Assembly (NCBI GenBank): GCA_030737835.1
Contig: CM060855.1
Coordinates: 3,094,478 to 3,158,477, forward strand
Reading direction: 5' to 3'
DNA: 64,000 nucleotides
Origin: Acorus gramineus
Taxonomy: Eukaryota; Streptophyta; Magnoliopsida; Acorales; Acoraceae
Shown here piece by piece: positions 22,222-31,924 of this stretch. Both the position numbers and the translations under genes were made by a program. Under the pieces are notes generated by a model. That model worked only from the letters and a program-made list of their open reading frames with translations, made no database searches and had not been told where the DNA came from. The first letter of the stretch is position 1. The number at the start of each line of letters is the position of its first letter.

Positions 22222-24691
22222 TGTAATAGCCCGGATCCTCTTATGCCGAATTATGCTAATATGCTCGTGTTTGGATTGCAAATAGGATAAGTTTATGTTA
22301 TTAAGTTGTTGATCCTTATTATTCTTGAAGCCTTGCATTTGGTTACATTTTCAGAAAGCACCTTCGAGGCATAATTGGATTTTGCGCTAAACATATGAAG
22401 TCTTCATTTTTGAGTTATCTCTCATATAAAATTAGTTTGGTGTCATTTGGAGCTGTATTAGAAAAGTTATGGCTGTTTTACCATTTCTGCCCGTAGAAGA
22501 AGAAATCGCGAGGTCTTTTGTTCGTCGATATTTTTAATATAGTTGGAGGCTTCTTTTGATCTTGGCCTAGACATGGAAGTTATAGATATTTTCGTTACCT
22601 TTCCAACAGAAGTTGAATCATTTGAAGTGGACTCTCCTACAACAAGATATAGCGGTTTGAGTCGAGGCTGCGCAGGTTATTAAGGAAGGGTACTTTGGTA
22701 ATTTTAGCGGATTTATAAATTTCATTTAATTAGGTGAGTCGGTGGTGGTTATATATGTGAGAGAGAGAGTCGTCCGAGGCTCAAATGAAGGGAAAATAAA
22801 AAGGGGAAAATTAGGAAAAATTAGGAAAAGCTTCGTGGAATATTTTTCGTGCCATACTGGGTAAGGATTCTTGTTCTTTTCATCGTTATTCTTCATCTAG
22901 GGTTGTTCTATTTTAGTTCTAAATTAAAAATTGTGATTTGGGACTGAAATATGAATTTGTTTTTGGGGCTGGGTAAATAAGAATTGGAGAGTTATTTTTA
23001 TTGCGTTAACTTAGGGTTTGTATTTAGGACATCAGATTTGATTTGGGGGAAACTGAGAATTTCTTGATTATTAGAATTATATGTTAGTATCTGATTGAGA
23101 TTATATTTTTATCAGTGGATTTCCTCTCTGCCTGTTTTAAGAGTTGGAATAGGGTGAGTCCAGTTGAGGTGGTGAATTGTGAGGTAAGTAACCCGATCGA
23201 TATTTGTTTGTCCTACATTCCATTCCACGTGATATTGTTGAGACCCGATCGGTTACTATACTATATTGTTGAGACCCAGAATTATTCATGTCACCTTTAT
23301 TAATTAGAATTGTTTTTCATTGAGGCTTGCTTCATATTTATCCACTGTAATTCAATTATCATTCGAGAGTGTGATTTATGTTATCCCAGTTCAGATTAGT
23401 CTTTGAAGTGTCATTATTGAGGTTTGCTTCATGATTCATCATCATTATCTAATTGTTGTTATTTATCATTGTTCTAGACAGTTTTCGAGAGTTACTAAAT
23501 CTATAGTTGATTTGTGAGCCTTCCTTTGATCATGATGTATCAATCCCAGTGTCTTGCCATTGATCTATGATCTGCATGGTCGTGCTGTCCGACCATGAAG
23601 CCTTGTACTGTGTGTGTTTCATTGCTTGTATATTACCTCTTGAATTTGTATTCTTGGAGTTGGATGACCATAGACCTTACAGTGAGGGTTGAGGATTACC
23701 TCCCCAGCGCGCATGAGTACGTACGGTCCAGCGAGGGGGACTTGAGAATACCCTGCCGTGCCTGGACGTTCCGAGGGCCAGGTAGCGATTCCGCGGTGGA
23801 CGTTCCGAGGGCCACACGCGAGAGGTATAGATGTGGACATCCCGGACATAGGGGCCGAGATGGGGTCATGTAGATGGTCTATCCGGAGCTTCAGTTATTC
23901 AGGAGCCAGAGTTGAGATTCCCTTATCATTCTTGTTGAATTGTGACATCTCGAGTGCCATCAATGAGTTAATTGATCTTCTTTGCTTGATGGGTGATTTC
24001 AGAGTATGTGCCTTCAGTCCAGTGGTGTTGCTTCTTGATGATATCTATTGGTCCTATCACTTGTGATGTGTTCGTTTGAGCTATTCATTCCTACTTTTAT
24101 ATATCAGCGATGTTATTGTTCCCCACTGATGATCATAGAGTGCTTTCATGTATTATTATGCTTTGACCTGATGTTGATGAAGCTTGACTTTGATGTCATC
24201 CTTGTTTTCCTTATGCGTGGAATGTCTGGGTTACTTGCTGAGCATCTTTCGCTCATTCTATTCTATTTTCCTATTTTTGCAGAGTAGAGGCGGGGGTTCT
24301 TGGGCGTTGACTTTGTCTTCTTTTGGGGGTCACGTCCAGTTGGTGATAGGTATATATATGTAGATATGGATAATGTTGATGTTTTGGATCTGTATATGAT
24401 TATTTTTGGTAGAGGCTGGTCTAGTGAACCATGCCTATGTTAAATGCTCTATATATATGGATGACTGTATATGAGGTGTGTTAGATGCTCTGTTGACTGC
24501 TTAAACTTTCCTGGGTGAGTTTATATATGTGATTATATATTTCTTGATGATTATATGTTATCCCAGGGTTGTTACCAGATGAGTTTATATAGGGTGGTTA
24601 TTTCGATGTTTTTTTTATATATATAAAAGAATGGTGAGTTTTGAGGCACGTGGCGTGCACGTGTCGAGGGTTTGGGACACGGGCCGTCACA
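22222..24691 (+). repeat. 3' LTR
   Basis: 2,470 bp, colinear with the 5' LTR. The first roughly 650 bp are about 5% different from the 5' LTR; the remaining 1.8 kb differ by under 1%. Confidence 0.93.
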
Positions 24692-25259
24692 CACCGCCTC
24701 CTCCTTCACCTACCGACACCCTCGTCACCACCATCCCCTCCCCCCCTCTCTCTCTCTTTTCTTTTTCTTTTTTCTTTCACACTATCACCCCACCCTGAAT
24801 TTTTTTCTTTCACACTATCACCCCACAAGTGAGTGCCGATTTCTTATATTTTCTTTTGAAAATATAAGAAAATACTTACATTGATAAAAAAATAAACTAT
24901 CAAAGAAAAGAGATGAAGAATTTTTAAAATATAAACTTTTATAATTTTGGGGTTTTAAGTATAAAATATGGAATGTGCAGAATCAACTAATGAGCTAGTG
25001 AGGTCACTGGCATGGTGGGCTTGTAGGCTAGGTTGTTATAATTTGAAATGGTGACAATAGTAATTTGAGTTTTTCTTTTTTAAATGTGATGAGTCAAACC
25101 ACATTATTTGTGGCGCCGCCTTGCATGCAGTCACTTGTGTATTCCTAAAGTACTTTTTTAATTCACTTTTTTTAGGTCCCTCAAGTTTTTAGAATATTAA
25201 AATACCCTAACGGTTATATCTTTTATAGGTTCTTTTGTCCATTGTCTTCCATATGTGTA
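24692..25259. other. Intergenic; short repeats and a hairpin
   Basis: The target duplication CACCG (24692-24696) is followed by CT/CCT-rich sequence, a direct repeat of TTTCTTTCACACTATCACCC near 24770 and 24808, and a perfect 13-bp hairpin with a 4-base loop (24841-24853 with 24858-24870). No gene is seen. Confidence 0.65.
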
Positions 25260-25470
25260 TGTTAACAATGAAAGGTGATGGTTAATAGTGTATGAGGTTT
25301 AACGGTGTATATAGGATACATGATAATGTACATACATAACGGTATATATAGGATACATAATAATGTACATACATAACAGTGTACGAGGATCACAAAGTGC
25401 ATAGTAATGTATAGTAGATGGATAACAATGTACGAGTTAACAATGTATATAGAGTGCATAGCAACATAGA
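25260..25470. repeat. Degenerate tandem array
   Basis: Repeated phrases such as AACGGTATATATAGGATACAT and AATGTACATACATAAC recur at intervals of about 35-40 bp with strong decay. No coding sense. Confidence 0.65.
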
Positions 25471-26050
25471 AAGAGTATTTCACTATGTAAGCAATGCAAA
25501 GAGACTCAAAGATCTAAAACATGTAATTGTCAATTCGGGCATGTTATGATATGATAAGAAAAACAAGGGATATAAAAAATATGGGATTGAAAAAAATACT
25601 TGGAATTTATCTCTCCTAATTATTTTAATAAAATTGTACATACATGTCTAATGAAATAAAATTTTTACAAGAAAATCAACTATACACTGGAATGAATTGA
25701 ATGTATACCATATTCCTTCTTGCATTTTTCTTAATAGAATACATATTCAAATGAGGCGTATGATTTTTAAAAAAATGAAAACATATGCTAAGTTTTTTTT
25801 ACTGTAAAATGGATAAAGTGAATATTTTTCTAAAGAAATTGGTCTAGTTAGTTATCATACCCAAGGGCGGAGCCACGTTAGGGCGAGCTGCCCCCACTCA
25901 GTTTTTTTTTTTTTAATTTATTATATACTCAAAAGAGTGAAAAATATCCGAGTAAATCTTTAGAATTATCCCCAAATGTCTAAAGAGAGAAGATACATAT
26001 AGTTTTTTCAATTGGGGGCCATTTTATAATTTGGCTTCAGTCATTAATGC
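25471..26050. other. Intergenic; possible DNA-transposon end
   Basis: AT-rich. At 25864 the phrase GGGCGGAGCCACGTTAGGGC resembles the terminal sequence of a widespread plant DNA-transposon family, but no partner end was found. Confidence 0.35.
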
Positions 26051-26051
26051 A

Positions 26052-26268
26052 AATACACACGTGGAAAGGTTTTCATGGCTTGTTTTTTTTGTTGAGGGGG
26101 AGAGGGTGTGTGAAATAAAAAGGAAATGATGAAGTGGTTGTTTTTGTCATAAGCCCACACAAACATGGAAAGGTTTTCAAAGCGTGCTTTTATTTGGGGA
26201 GGGAGGGAGAGTGGTGGGGAGCTAAGTGAAATGGAAGTGCTAAAGGTGGTTCTTTATGTAATAAGCCC
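26052..26268. repeat. Tandem duplication, unit about 105-110 bp
   Basis: Two diverged units each run from ACATGGAAAGGTTTTCA-type sequence through a G-rich GGGGAGAG part to ATAAGCCCAC. No gene is seen. Confidence 0.6.
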
Positions 26269-27359
26269 ACTCCACGTGAAGCAATCTCTTAAACTCGGTT
26301 TTAATATTTGTTTTTCACACGTGGATCTTTAGCATTCTAAACATGTTCATGTCTCTTTTTTCATGGAAAAAAAAATAGGAAAGACTAAAATTGGAGTGAA
26401 AGTATGTCTTATTCAGACCGGTCTTAATGATTGATTTTTTAACTGGGCTCTAAGAGAATTTTTAGAATGGGGCTCTCTATGTATTTATAAAAAATCTAAC
26501 TTATTTAAATCTTATATATCATTTTAATAAAAACTACAAATATTATAAATTAGATACATAATATTTTATAATAATTTAAAAGTCTAAAAGCAATAAAAAT
26601 GTTAAATTTTAATGGAATGAAATAATATAAAAATCTAAAAAATACCTAAAGAGGGTTTGAGCATTATCTAATTTAACTAATTAAAAAAAGAGAAAGATTT
26701 ACTTGGAACTAAACATTGGACAAAGATCAAATACCTGGGGAAAGGGTGATTTGTCATTATGACCGGAGAGATTTGTGGAGAGAAATTTTAGGCTTTGATT
26801 TTGAAAGAAAAAGTGTGTTGGGAGAAACTAATTCAATATGAAAAGGAAGAGCCGATTGTGTGAAGAAATCCAACCTTTATTCAATCGTCATGTTTTTATA
26901 GAAAAAAAAAACGTCGACAAGGAAGAGTCGATTGTGGGAAGAAATCCAACCTTTATTCTTCGCCATTGTCGACGATTAGGTTGGGGAAGAGAACGGAATA
27001 TATCGTCTCTTGATAACCGATTTTTCTTTTTTTTTTGGTGCTGTTCGAATGTTTTCGCCCAATTCTAAAACCCTAAATGTTTAATTTTTACGAAATATGA
27101 TTAGTCGGTGGAGACAACGATTGCAGTTCGTTCTGGTCGTGCGATTTTTTGGATTTCGTAAATGAGGATTAATGGCGGTATTAATTGGAGCCAATTTTTA
27201 AATTGCTCATTAGGGTATTCTAGTCATTGTCTTTTTTTAAGGTTTGAAAAAATCAATCAGGCAACCAATAGGATTGTACCACCTATTGGGGCTTACCAAT
27301 GGGGCTTAGGTAGCAGCACTGTTTCTGGAAATACACAACTACTAATAGTTTAAAAGCAG
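26269..27359. other. Intergenic, no secure gene
   Basis: Contains a 41-base direct duplication (26842-26882 and 26919-26958, both GAAGAAATCCAACCTTTATTC-like). A 76-codon frame across it (26838-27068) has no recognisable domain. It could be a decayed exon or chance. Confidence 0.4.
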
Positions 27360-28034
27360 CTTACATTTAACGGAAGTTAGTCACATTGGACGAAAATTAG
27401 TTACATTATATACAACAGTAACATCAAATAACATACAATGATAACAGAAAAATAAATCATGACAAACAAACATACAAAAATGATAATATTAAAAGATCAT
27501 TGAATGAAAGTTAGTTACAATTTAAAAAAAGTTACATTTAGTACAACTTCAACATTGAAGAAACTGAATATACATACATATTCCTTAAATTTGTTCACAT
27601 CCAGCTAATAGTTAGTTACATTATTCTCGAAACGCGGTAAATATTATGTGTTTTTTTTTCATTACCCTATCTTTCTTTACCTGCAGAAACTGATATTACA
27701 TGTTATACACATGTAAACATACACACACCTTAAAGGATGACTACACATACATAATAGATTACAAATATACAACAGTTAGATATACACACAGTTAGTTACA
27801 TTCAAATAAAGGTACATTATGTAACTATCAAAAAAGTAAAAATACATATTCCTAATCTAATTATTAGTTACATTATACTACAAAAAAGAACAAACTTATA
27901 TAATATAATCACAGGTAAATTAAATCACCGGTAAACGAAATACATGTAACTGAAATCTGATTACAATAATCTTTTTTGTCATCTACATTTTAATAACAAA
28001 CATAAACAGAAGTGAATCATACATTAATTAAAAA
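27360..28034. repeat. AT-rich stretch with dispersed GTTACATT motif
   Basis: TAGTTACATT-like words recur irregularly, with at least seven exact GTTACATT between about 27400 and 28340. No coding frame, array periodicity or known element was recognised. Confidence 0.5.
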
Positions 28035-28035
28035 C

Positions 28036-28597
28036 AAAAAAAAAACCCTAGAAAAAAAACATTTAATCACAGGATCTTCAAAAACAACAGAGACATTTTC
28101 AGCAATACCAAAAAAAAAGTTGCATACCCATTTTTTGTTGTAGTTGAAACCTCCGGAAGAACTATTTTGTTTTCCAATCGATTCTTGAAGGAAATATGAG
28201 GATTTGTTCATCGTTTTAAAGGGAAAGGGTTTTTTTGGTGCTTGATTTTTTATTCAAATTAGATTTTTGATACCCTAAATTAGATGGAATGCGTTTGAAT
28301 GGGTTACATTTTGTATCTATTCGAAATCAGTTACATTTTGTATCTATTCGAATTAAAAAAAAAACCCTAGAAAAAAACATTTAATCACAGGATCTTCAAA
28401 AACAACAGAGTCGTTTTCAGAAATGCCAAAACAAAGGTCGCATACCCATTTTTTGCTGTATTTTCCAATCGATTCTTGAAGGAAATATGAGGATTTGTTC
28501 GTCGTTTTAAACGAAAGGGGGTTTTTTGGTGCTATGATTTTTTATTCAAATCCGATTTTTGAAACCCTAAATTAGATGGAATGTGTTTAAATGGGAG
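28036..28597 (-). repeat. Tandem duplication (about 318 bp) with a possible first exon
   Basis: Units 28036-28301 and 28354-28597 are clearly homologous. On the minus strand, the 28036 unit holds ATG at 28211 and an 84-base frame starting MNKSSYFLQESIGKQ and ending NYNKKW at GG|GTATGC (28128). The other unit has lost 27 bases of this and has ACG in place of ATG. No continuation exon or known domain was found; a transposon-related or decayed host exon are both possible. Confidence 0.5.
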
Positions 28598-28601
28598 AGA
28601 G

Positions 28602-28967
28602 AGACAATTGTGAGTGGGGAAAAACGGAAAAAGAGGAAAAAACGTGGAAATGAGGGTGGGTATTAATTAGGGGTATTTTAGTATTTAGCTTTTTTACCCT
28701 TTTGTAAAAACTAACTACACAGCCAATAAAATGTTGTCACATCAAGGGGCCTGTGGGAGGGGCCTATATGCTAGGGCCTGTGTAGCAAAGCTCTATGGGA
28801 ATACAACTGTATTTTGGGAAGATTTGTGAAACTTGACGGATGAACTTCTCTTTTCTCTCCGTCAGTAACATGTGAGATCACGTGAGACTCAATGCCACGT
28901 GTCAAAATCTAACTGATTCACACAGAGAAACCCTGTGATCTTTTTTCACAGGAGCTTAGAACCCTAA
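28602..28967. other. Intergenic, no gene seen
   Basis: AT-rich DNA followed by GGGCCTGTGTAGCAAAGC, which is loosely similar in the same orientation to GGGCTTAGGTAGCAGCAC near 27300. Not enough to define an element. Confidence 0.4.
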
Positions 28968-29878
28968 AAAATGGGTGAATTGCTCAAATACCCCTGCAGC
29001 CCAAACCCCCCTCCCCCCCATTAAAAAATTTCTACCCCTACAACAAACACCCAATTTCTTTTTACCCTCCTCCCTTTAATTCCCCCAACTTCAGAAAATC
29101 GTATTTTTCTCCCGTAAATACATATATATTTTCTGTAACATAGAAAGCACAAAATATAATTTTTGTAAATATTATTTATAAGTGCATTATTATTTCATGT
29201 AAAAATTAGAACTTGTAAAACACTAGATAAACATATATTAATGCATAACATAAATCAAACACCAACAAGTGTGTACTTCATGACATTATAAGAATATGTG
29301 TGGTTTTTATAATGTCATGAAGTAAACACTTGTTGATATTTGATTTATTTGGGTGTTTGATTGATTGTTGCATCTCTAATGTGGTTTGGACTGCATTTTG
29401 TTTTTCTAATGAAGTACGCTTGTTAACTTGAAGGTGTAGCGATGGATTCAATTGCAGCCAAAAGGACATGAATAGGATCCGCGGGAAGACAACAATTCAG
29501 TTTTTTTGGTTTAGAAAAAGAACGTTCGAATGGATGAATTCAAGTGTTTTGATATACTTATTGTGATAAAAATTTAAAGTGTTAGGCATTAACCTATGTT
29601 TATCTAGTGTTTTGCAAGTTACCATTTTTATATGACACGCATAATAATACACTTCCAGATAATATTTATATAAATTATATTTTGTGTTATGCAAATTACA
29701 GAAAACATATATGCACTTACAGGGGAGAAAATGCGATTTTGTGGGGCTGGAGGGATTAAAAGGAGAAGAGTATAAAAAAATTAGATGTTTGCTGCAGGGG
29801 TATAGAAATTTTTTTAAAAAAAGGTGGGGGCACAAGAAAAATGAGAGGTTGGCTATGGTAGTTGGCAATTAACCCTAA
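28968..29878. mobile_element. Non-autonomous long-arm element, copy B
   Basis: Same structure as 4580-5520: inverted outer arms, a central hairpin (29263-29293 with 29307-29335) and the GATGGATTCAATTGCAGC core near 29440. The left arm here is better preserved, with an AATTCCCCCAACTTCAG-type stretch that pairs with the right arm. Confidence 0.6.
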
Positions 29879-30300
29879 GGGGCTGTTTGGCTAAGGGAAT
29901 AGAGGAGAATAAGGAAAAAAAGTGTTTGGGTAAGAAGATGTAAATATGTAAAATTATGTGAGAATAAGCTGGTATTTGTATTCCAAATTCCCCCATAGAA
30001 TTGTGTTAATCCACCACTGGTATATAAGAACCCACCTATCAAATCGCATGTTATCACATCAAATCCTCTATCATCACCTCTTATACATCAATGAGTTTCA
30101 CATGTCAAATCAATTTTTTACACCTTATTCACATTTTATTCCTCATCAATCAAGCACTCCAACATTTATTATTACATTTCTCAACGAGAATAACTGAAAA
30201 CACAACCAAACACAAAATCACTTATTCTATTGATAAAGTCAATAAATCATGAAATAGGTATAAATCCCATAATATCTTAAGCCTCTATCCAAACATGTCC
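29879..30300. mobile_element. PIF/Harbinger-like MITE, copy B
   Basis: 422-bp relative of 5521-5991, with TAA on both flanks (29876-29878 and 30301-30303). It was carried along by the segmental duplication rather than inserted independently. Confidence 0.65.
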
Positions 30301-30388
30301 TAAGAATTGCGTCTTCCGGTGAGTGGTCTATCAATCAATCATACGGTCCACCAAAGCTCGTCAGATTGAACCGCGGCACAAACCCACC

Positions 30389-30564
30389 AGTTGCTCCTCC
30401 TCCTCCTCCTCCCCTGCCACCTCGGCCTCTACAGATTCGTGTCCGGGCTCATTGGAGGTAGAGGTGGAGGTGGTGGTGGTGGACTCTGTCATGGCTGCTT
30501 CAGAAGTTGAAGCTTCTGAGTTTGGTGGGTTGGCTTGTTCTTCGGCTGCCTCTATTTCTGCTTC
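30389..30564 (-). pseudogene. Exon relic of the acidic gene in the displaced copy
   Basis: On the minus strand an acceptor TATAG opens a frame EAEIEAAEEQANPPNS, then EASTSEAAMTEST and NEPGHESVEAEVAGEEEEE, matching the start of the 11924-12166 exon. It preserves the acceptor and 5' part that the 12661-12785 exon has lost, but is cut after GAGCAACTGG where the duplicated left piece is joined. With no other exon nearby it is a fragment. Confidence 0.75.
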
Positions 30565-30905
30565 CTATAAAAAAAAAAAAAAAAATTGTATTTTGTGACA
30601 TTAATCAAATAATTCTAATTACATTCTACACCATAAATGGATGCAAGAAATGATGGTCGGCTGATTCAGTGATTGGGTTTTATTGAATGTTAGAAAGTCA
30701 ATTTATCAAGATAATCATATAATTAAATTTAGTATTATTTGAATCTTTTCTTTTCATGTTAACATTAACAAATCAAGAAAACCATCTCAATTAAATCCAA
30801 AATCAGGTCATCCTTTACGATCATAAAACAAGAAAATCAGAACAACTTCGAAATCCAAAAATCAAGCAAAAAAAAAAAAAAAACAGAACCCAATATAAAG
30901 CAAGT
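30389..30905. repeat. Duplicated segment, right piece, copy B
   Basis: From the GGGTTTTATTG near 30674 to AATATAAA at 30899, about 225 bases match 12793-13020 without a visible difference, including a run of 16 A. This is far more alike than the left piece. Homology ends at CAAG near 30905 and 13026. Confidence 0.85.
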
Positions 30906-31014
30906 CTTGCGACGCTGGCCGTTCGATTGATGGGCCAGTGATTAAAAAAAAAAAAAATTCTCTCACTCCCCTTTCATTTCTTTCCCCTTTCATTTCGATC
31001 TCCCCAAAAATACC

Positions 31015-31569
31015 TAGGGGTGCAACTCGGACGGGTTGGGTCGGGTTCGGGTCGGGTTCTGCTTTAACCCACATTGCACAAAGCCTAACCCGAACCCAAG
31101 CCCGAACCCGGCCTCAACCCGACGGGTTCAACCCGAACCCGAACCCGACCTCAACCCGTGGGTTCGGGTTGAATTCGGGCTCGGGTTGGGCTCGGGTCGG
31201 GCTCGGGTTTAATACTTAAAATATCATAAAAATTATTTAATAAACAACACAATAAACTCTAATTAATTAAATGTATATTAACCACAAAAAAAAAGTTACA
31301 AAATCCAAATAGTTTATGAATACATATTCTAAATTTTAATTAAGCTAAACATAACTTCATCGTTTTTCAACAAAATATAAAAAAAACATTTATCAATTCG
31401 GGTTCGGGTTGAACCCGCATAACCCGACCCCTCAACCCAAACCCGACCCGAATTGGGTTCGGGTTAGTTCGGGTTCGGGTCGGGTTGAACCCAGCAGAGA
31501 AAAACCTCAACCCAAACCCGCCCATGAACCGGGTTGGGTCGGGTTCAACCGGCCCAAGTTGCACCCCTA
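31015..31569. mobile_element. hAT-type MITE rich in GGGTTCGG repeats
   Basis: Terminal inverted repeats TAGGGGTGCAACT and (inverted) TAGGGGTGCAACTT, flanked by a perfect eight-base duplication AAAATACC (31007-31014 and 31570-31577), the hAT hallmark. Both ends consist of many CGGGTTCGGGT-type units in both orientations around an AT-rich core. 555 bp, no transposase. It sits upstream of the J-domain gene. Confidence 0.9.
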
Positions 31570-31577
31570 AAAATACC

Positions 31578-31924
31578 ACCGAAACACCTCCCCTCCTCTC
31601 CCCTTTCATTTCGATCTCCCCAAAAATCACCACCGAAACACCTCCCCTCGATCGCACCAACTCCTCCTTTGCGCGTGCGCGCGGCGCGTCCTTTGCGCGC
31701 GTGGCCAAAAAATCTAAGCCCAACAATGGATCCGATGTTAAATTCGGTTCATTCATACCCGACTCGAAGCAACTCTACATCCGGTCCATCGTGAATCTCT
31801 CCATGGACTATTTTTTGATTTCAAGGGAGCTTATTTTCTCCCCTCCACAGATGGTACAGAATCCATTGAAACTCTGACTCTCTATCTCTCATACGTATAT
31901 TGGGATTCAATTTTTGGAGGAGAA
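31578..31924 (+). promoter_or_regulatory. Promoter and leader region of the J-domain gene
   Basis: Contains repeats of CCCCTTTCATTTCGATCTCC and CACCGAAACACCTCCCCTC (a third copy of the first lies on the far side of the MITE near 30980) and a GC-rich patch, TTGCGCGTGCGCGCGGCGCG, near 31670. No clear TATA box. The transcription start was not determined. Confidence 0.5.

Larger units (their letters stand above)
15066..24691 (+). mobile_element. Ty3/gypsy chromovirus-like LTR retrotransposon (broken fossil)
   Basis: A structurally complete 9.63-kb element: two LTRs of about 2.47 kb (TGTAATAG...CCGTCACA), a primer-binding site for initiator tRNA-Met, gag and pol domains, a polypurine tract and a five-base target duplication. 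The domain order (protease, reverse transcriptase, RNase H, integrase) is that of Ty3/gypsy, and the integrase ends in a GPY/F module and a chromodomain-like tail, suggesting the Tekay/Del group. The coding region is broken in about three places, so it looks non-autonomous. LTRs differ by about 2% by hand count, implying a young insertion (around a million years or less at commonly used plant rates). Confidence 0.93.
28968..30387. repeat. Duplicated segment, left piece, copy B
   Basis: Copy of 4617-6078 in the same orientation, with numerous substitutions and indels. It carries copies of both mobile elements. Its right edge joins directly to sequence homologous to 12743 onward, skipping the 6.66 kb that separate the two parts in copy A. 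Confidence 0.85.

Noticed and set aside
25260-25470. CRISPR-like spaced repeats
   Set aside because: Repeats are degenerate with no constant spacer length, and the window is plant nuclear DNA.
31020-31560. Interstitial telomere-like repeats (GGGTT-rich)
   Set aside because: The unit is GGGTTCGG, not TTTAGGG, occurs in both orientations and is bounded by hAT ends with a target duplication.
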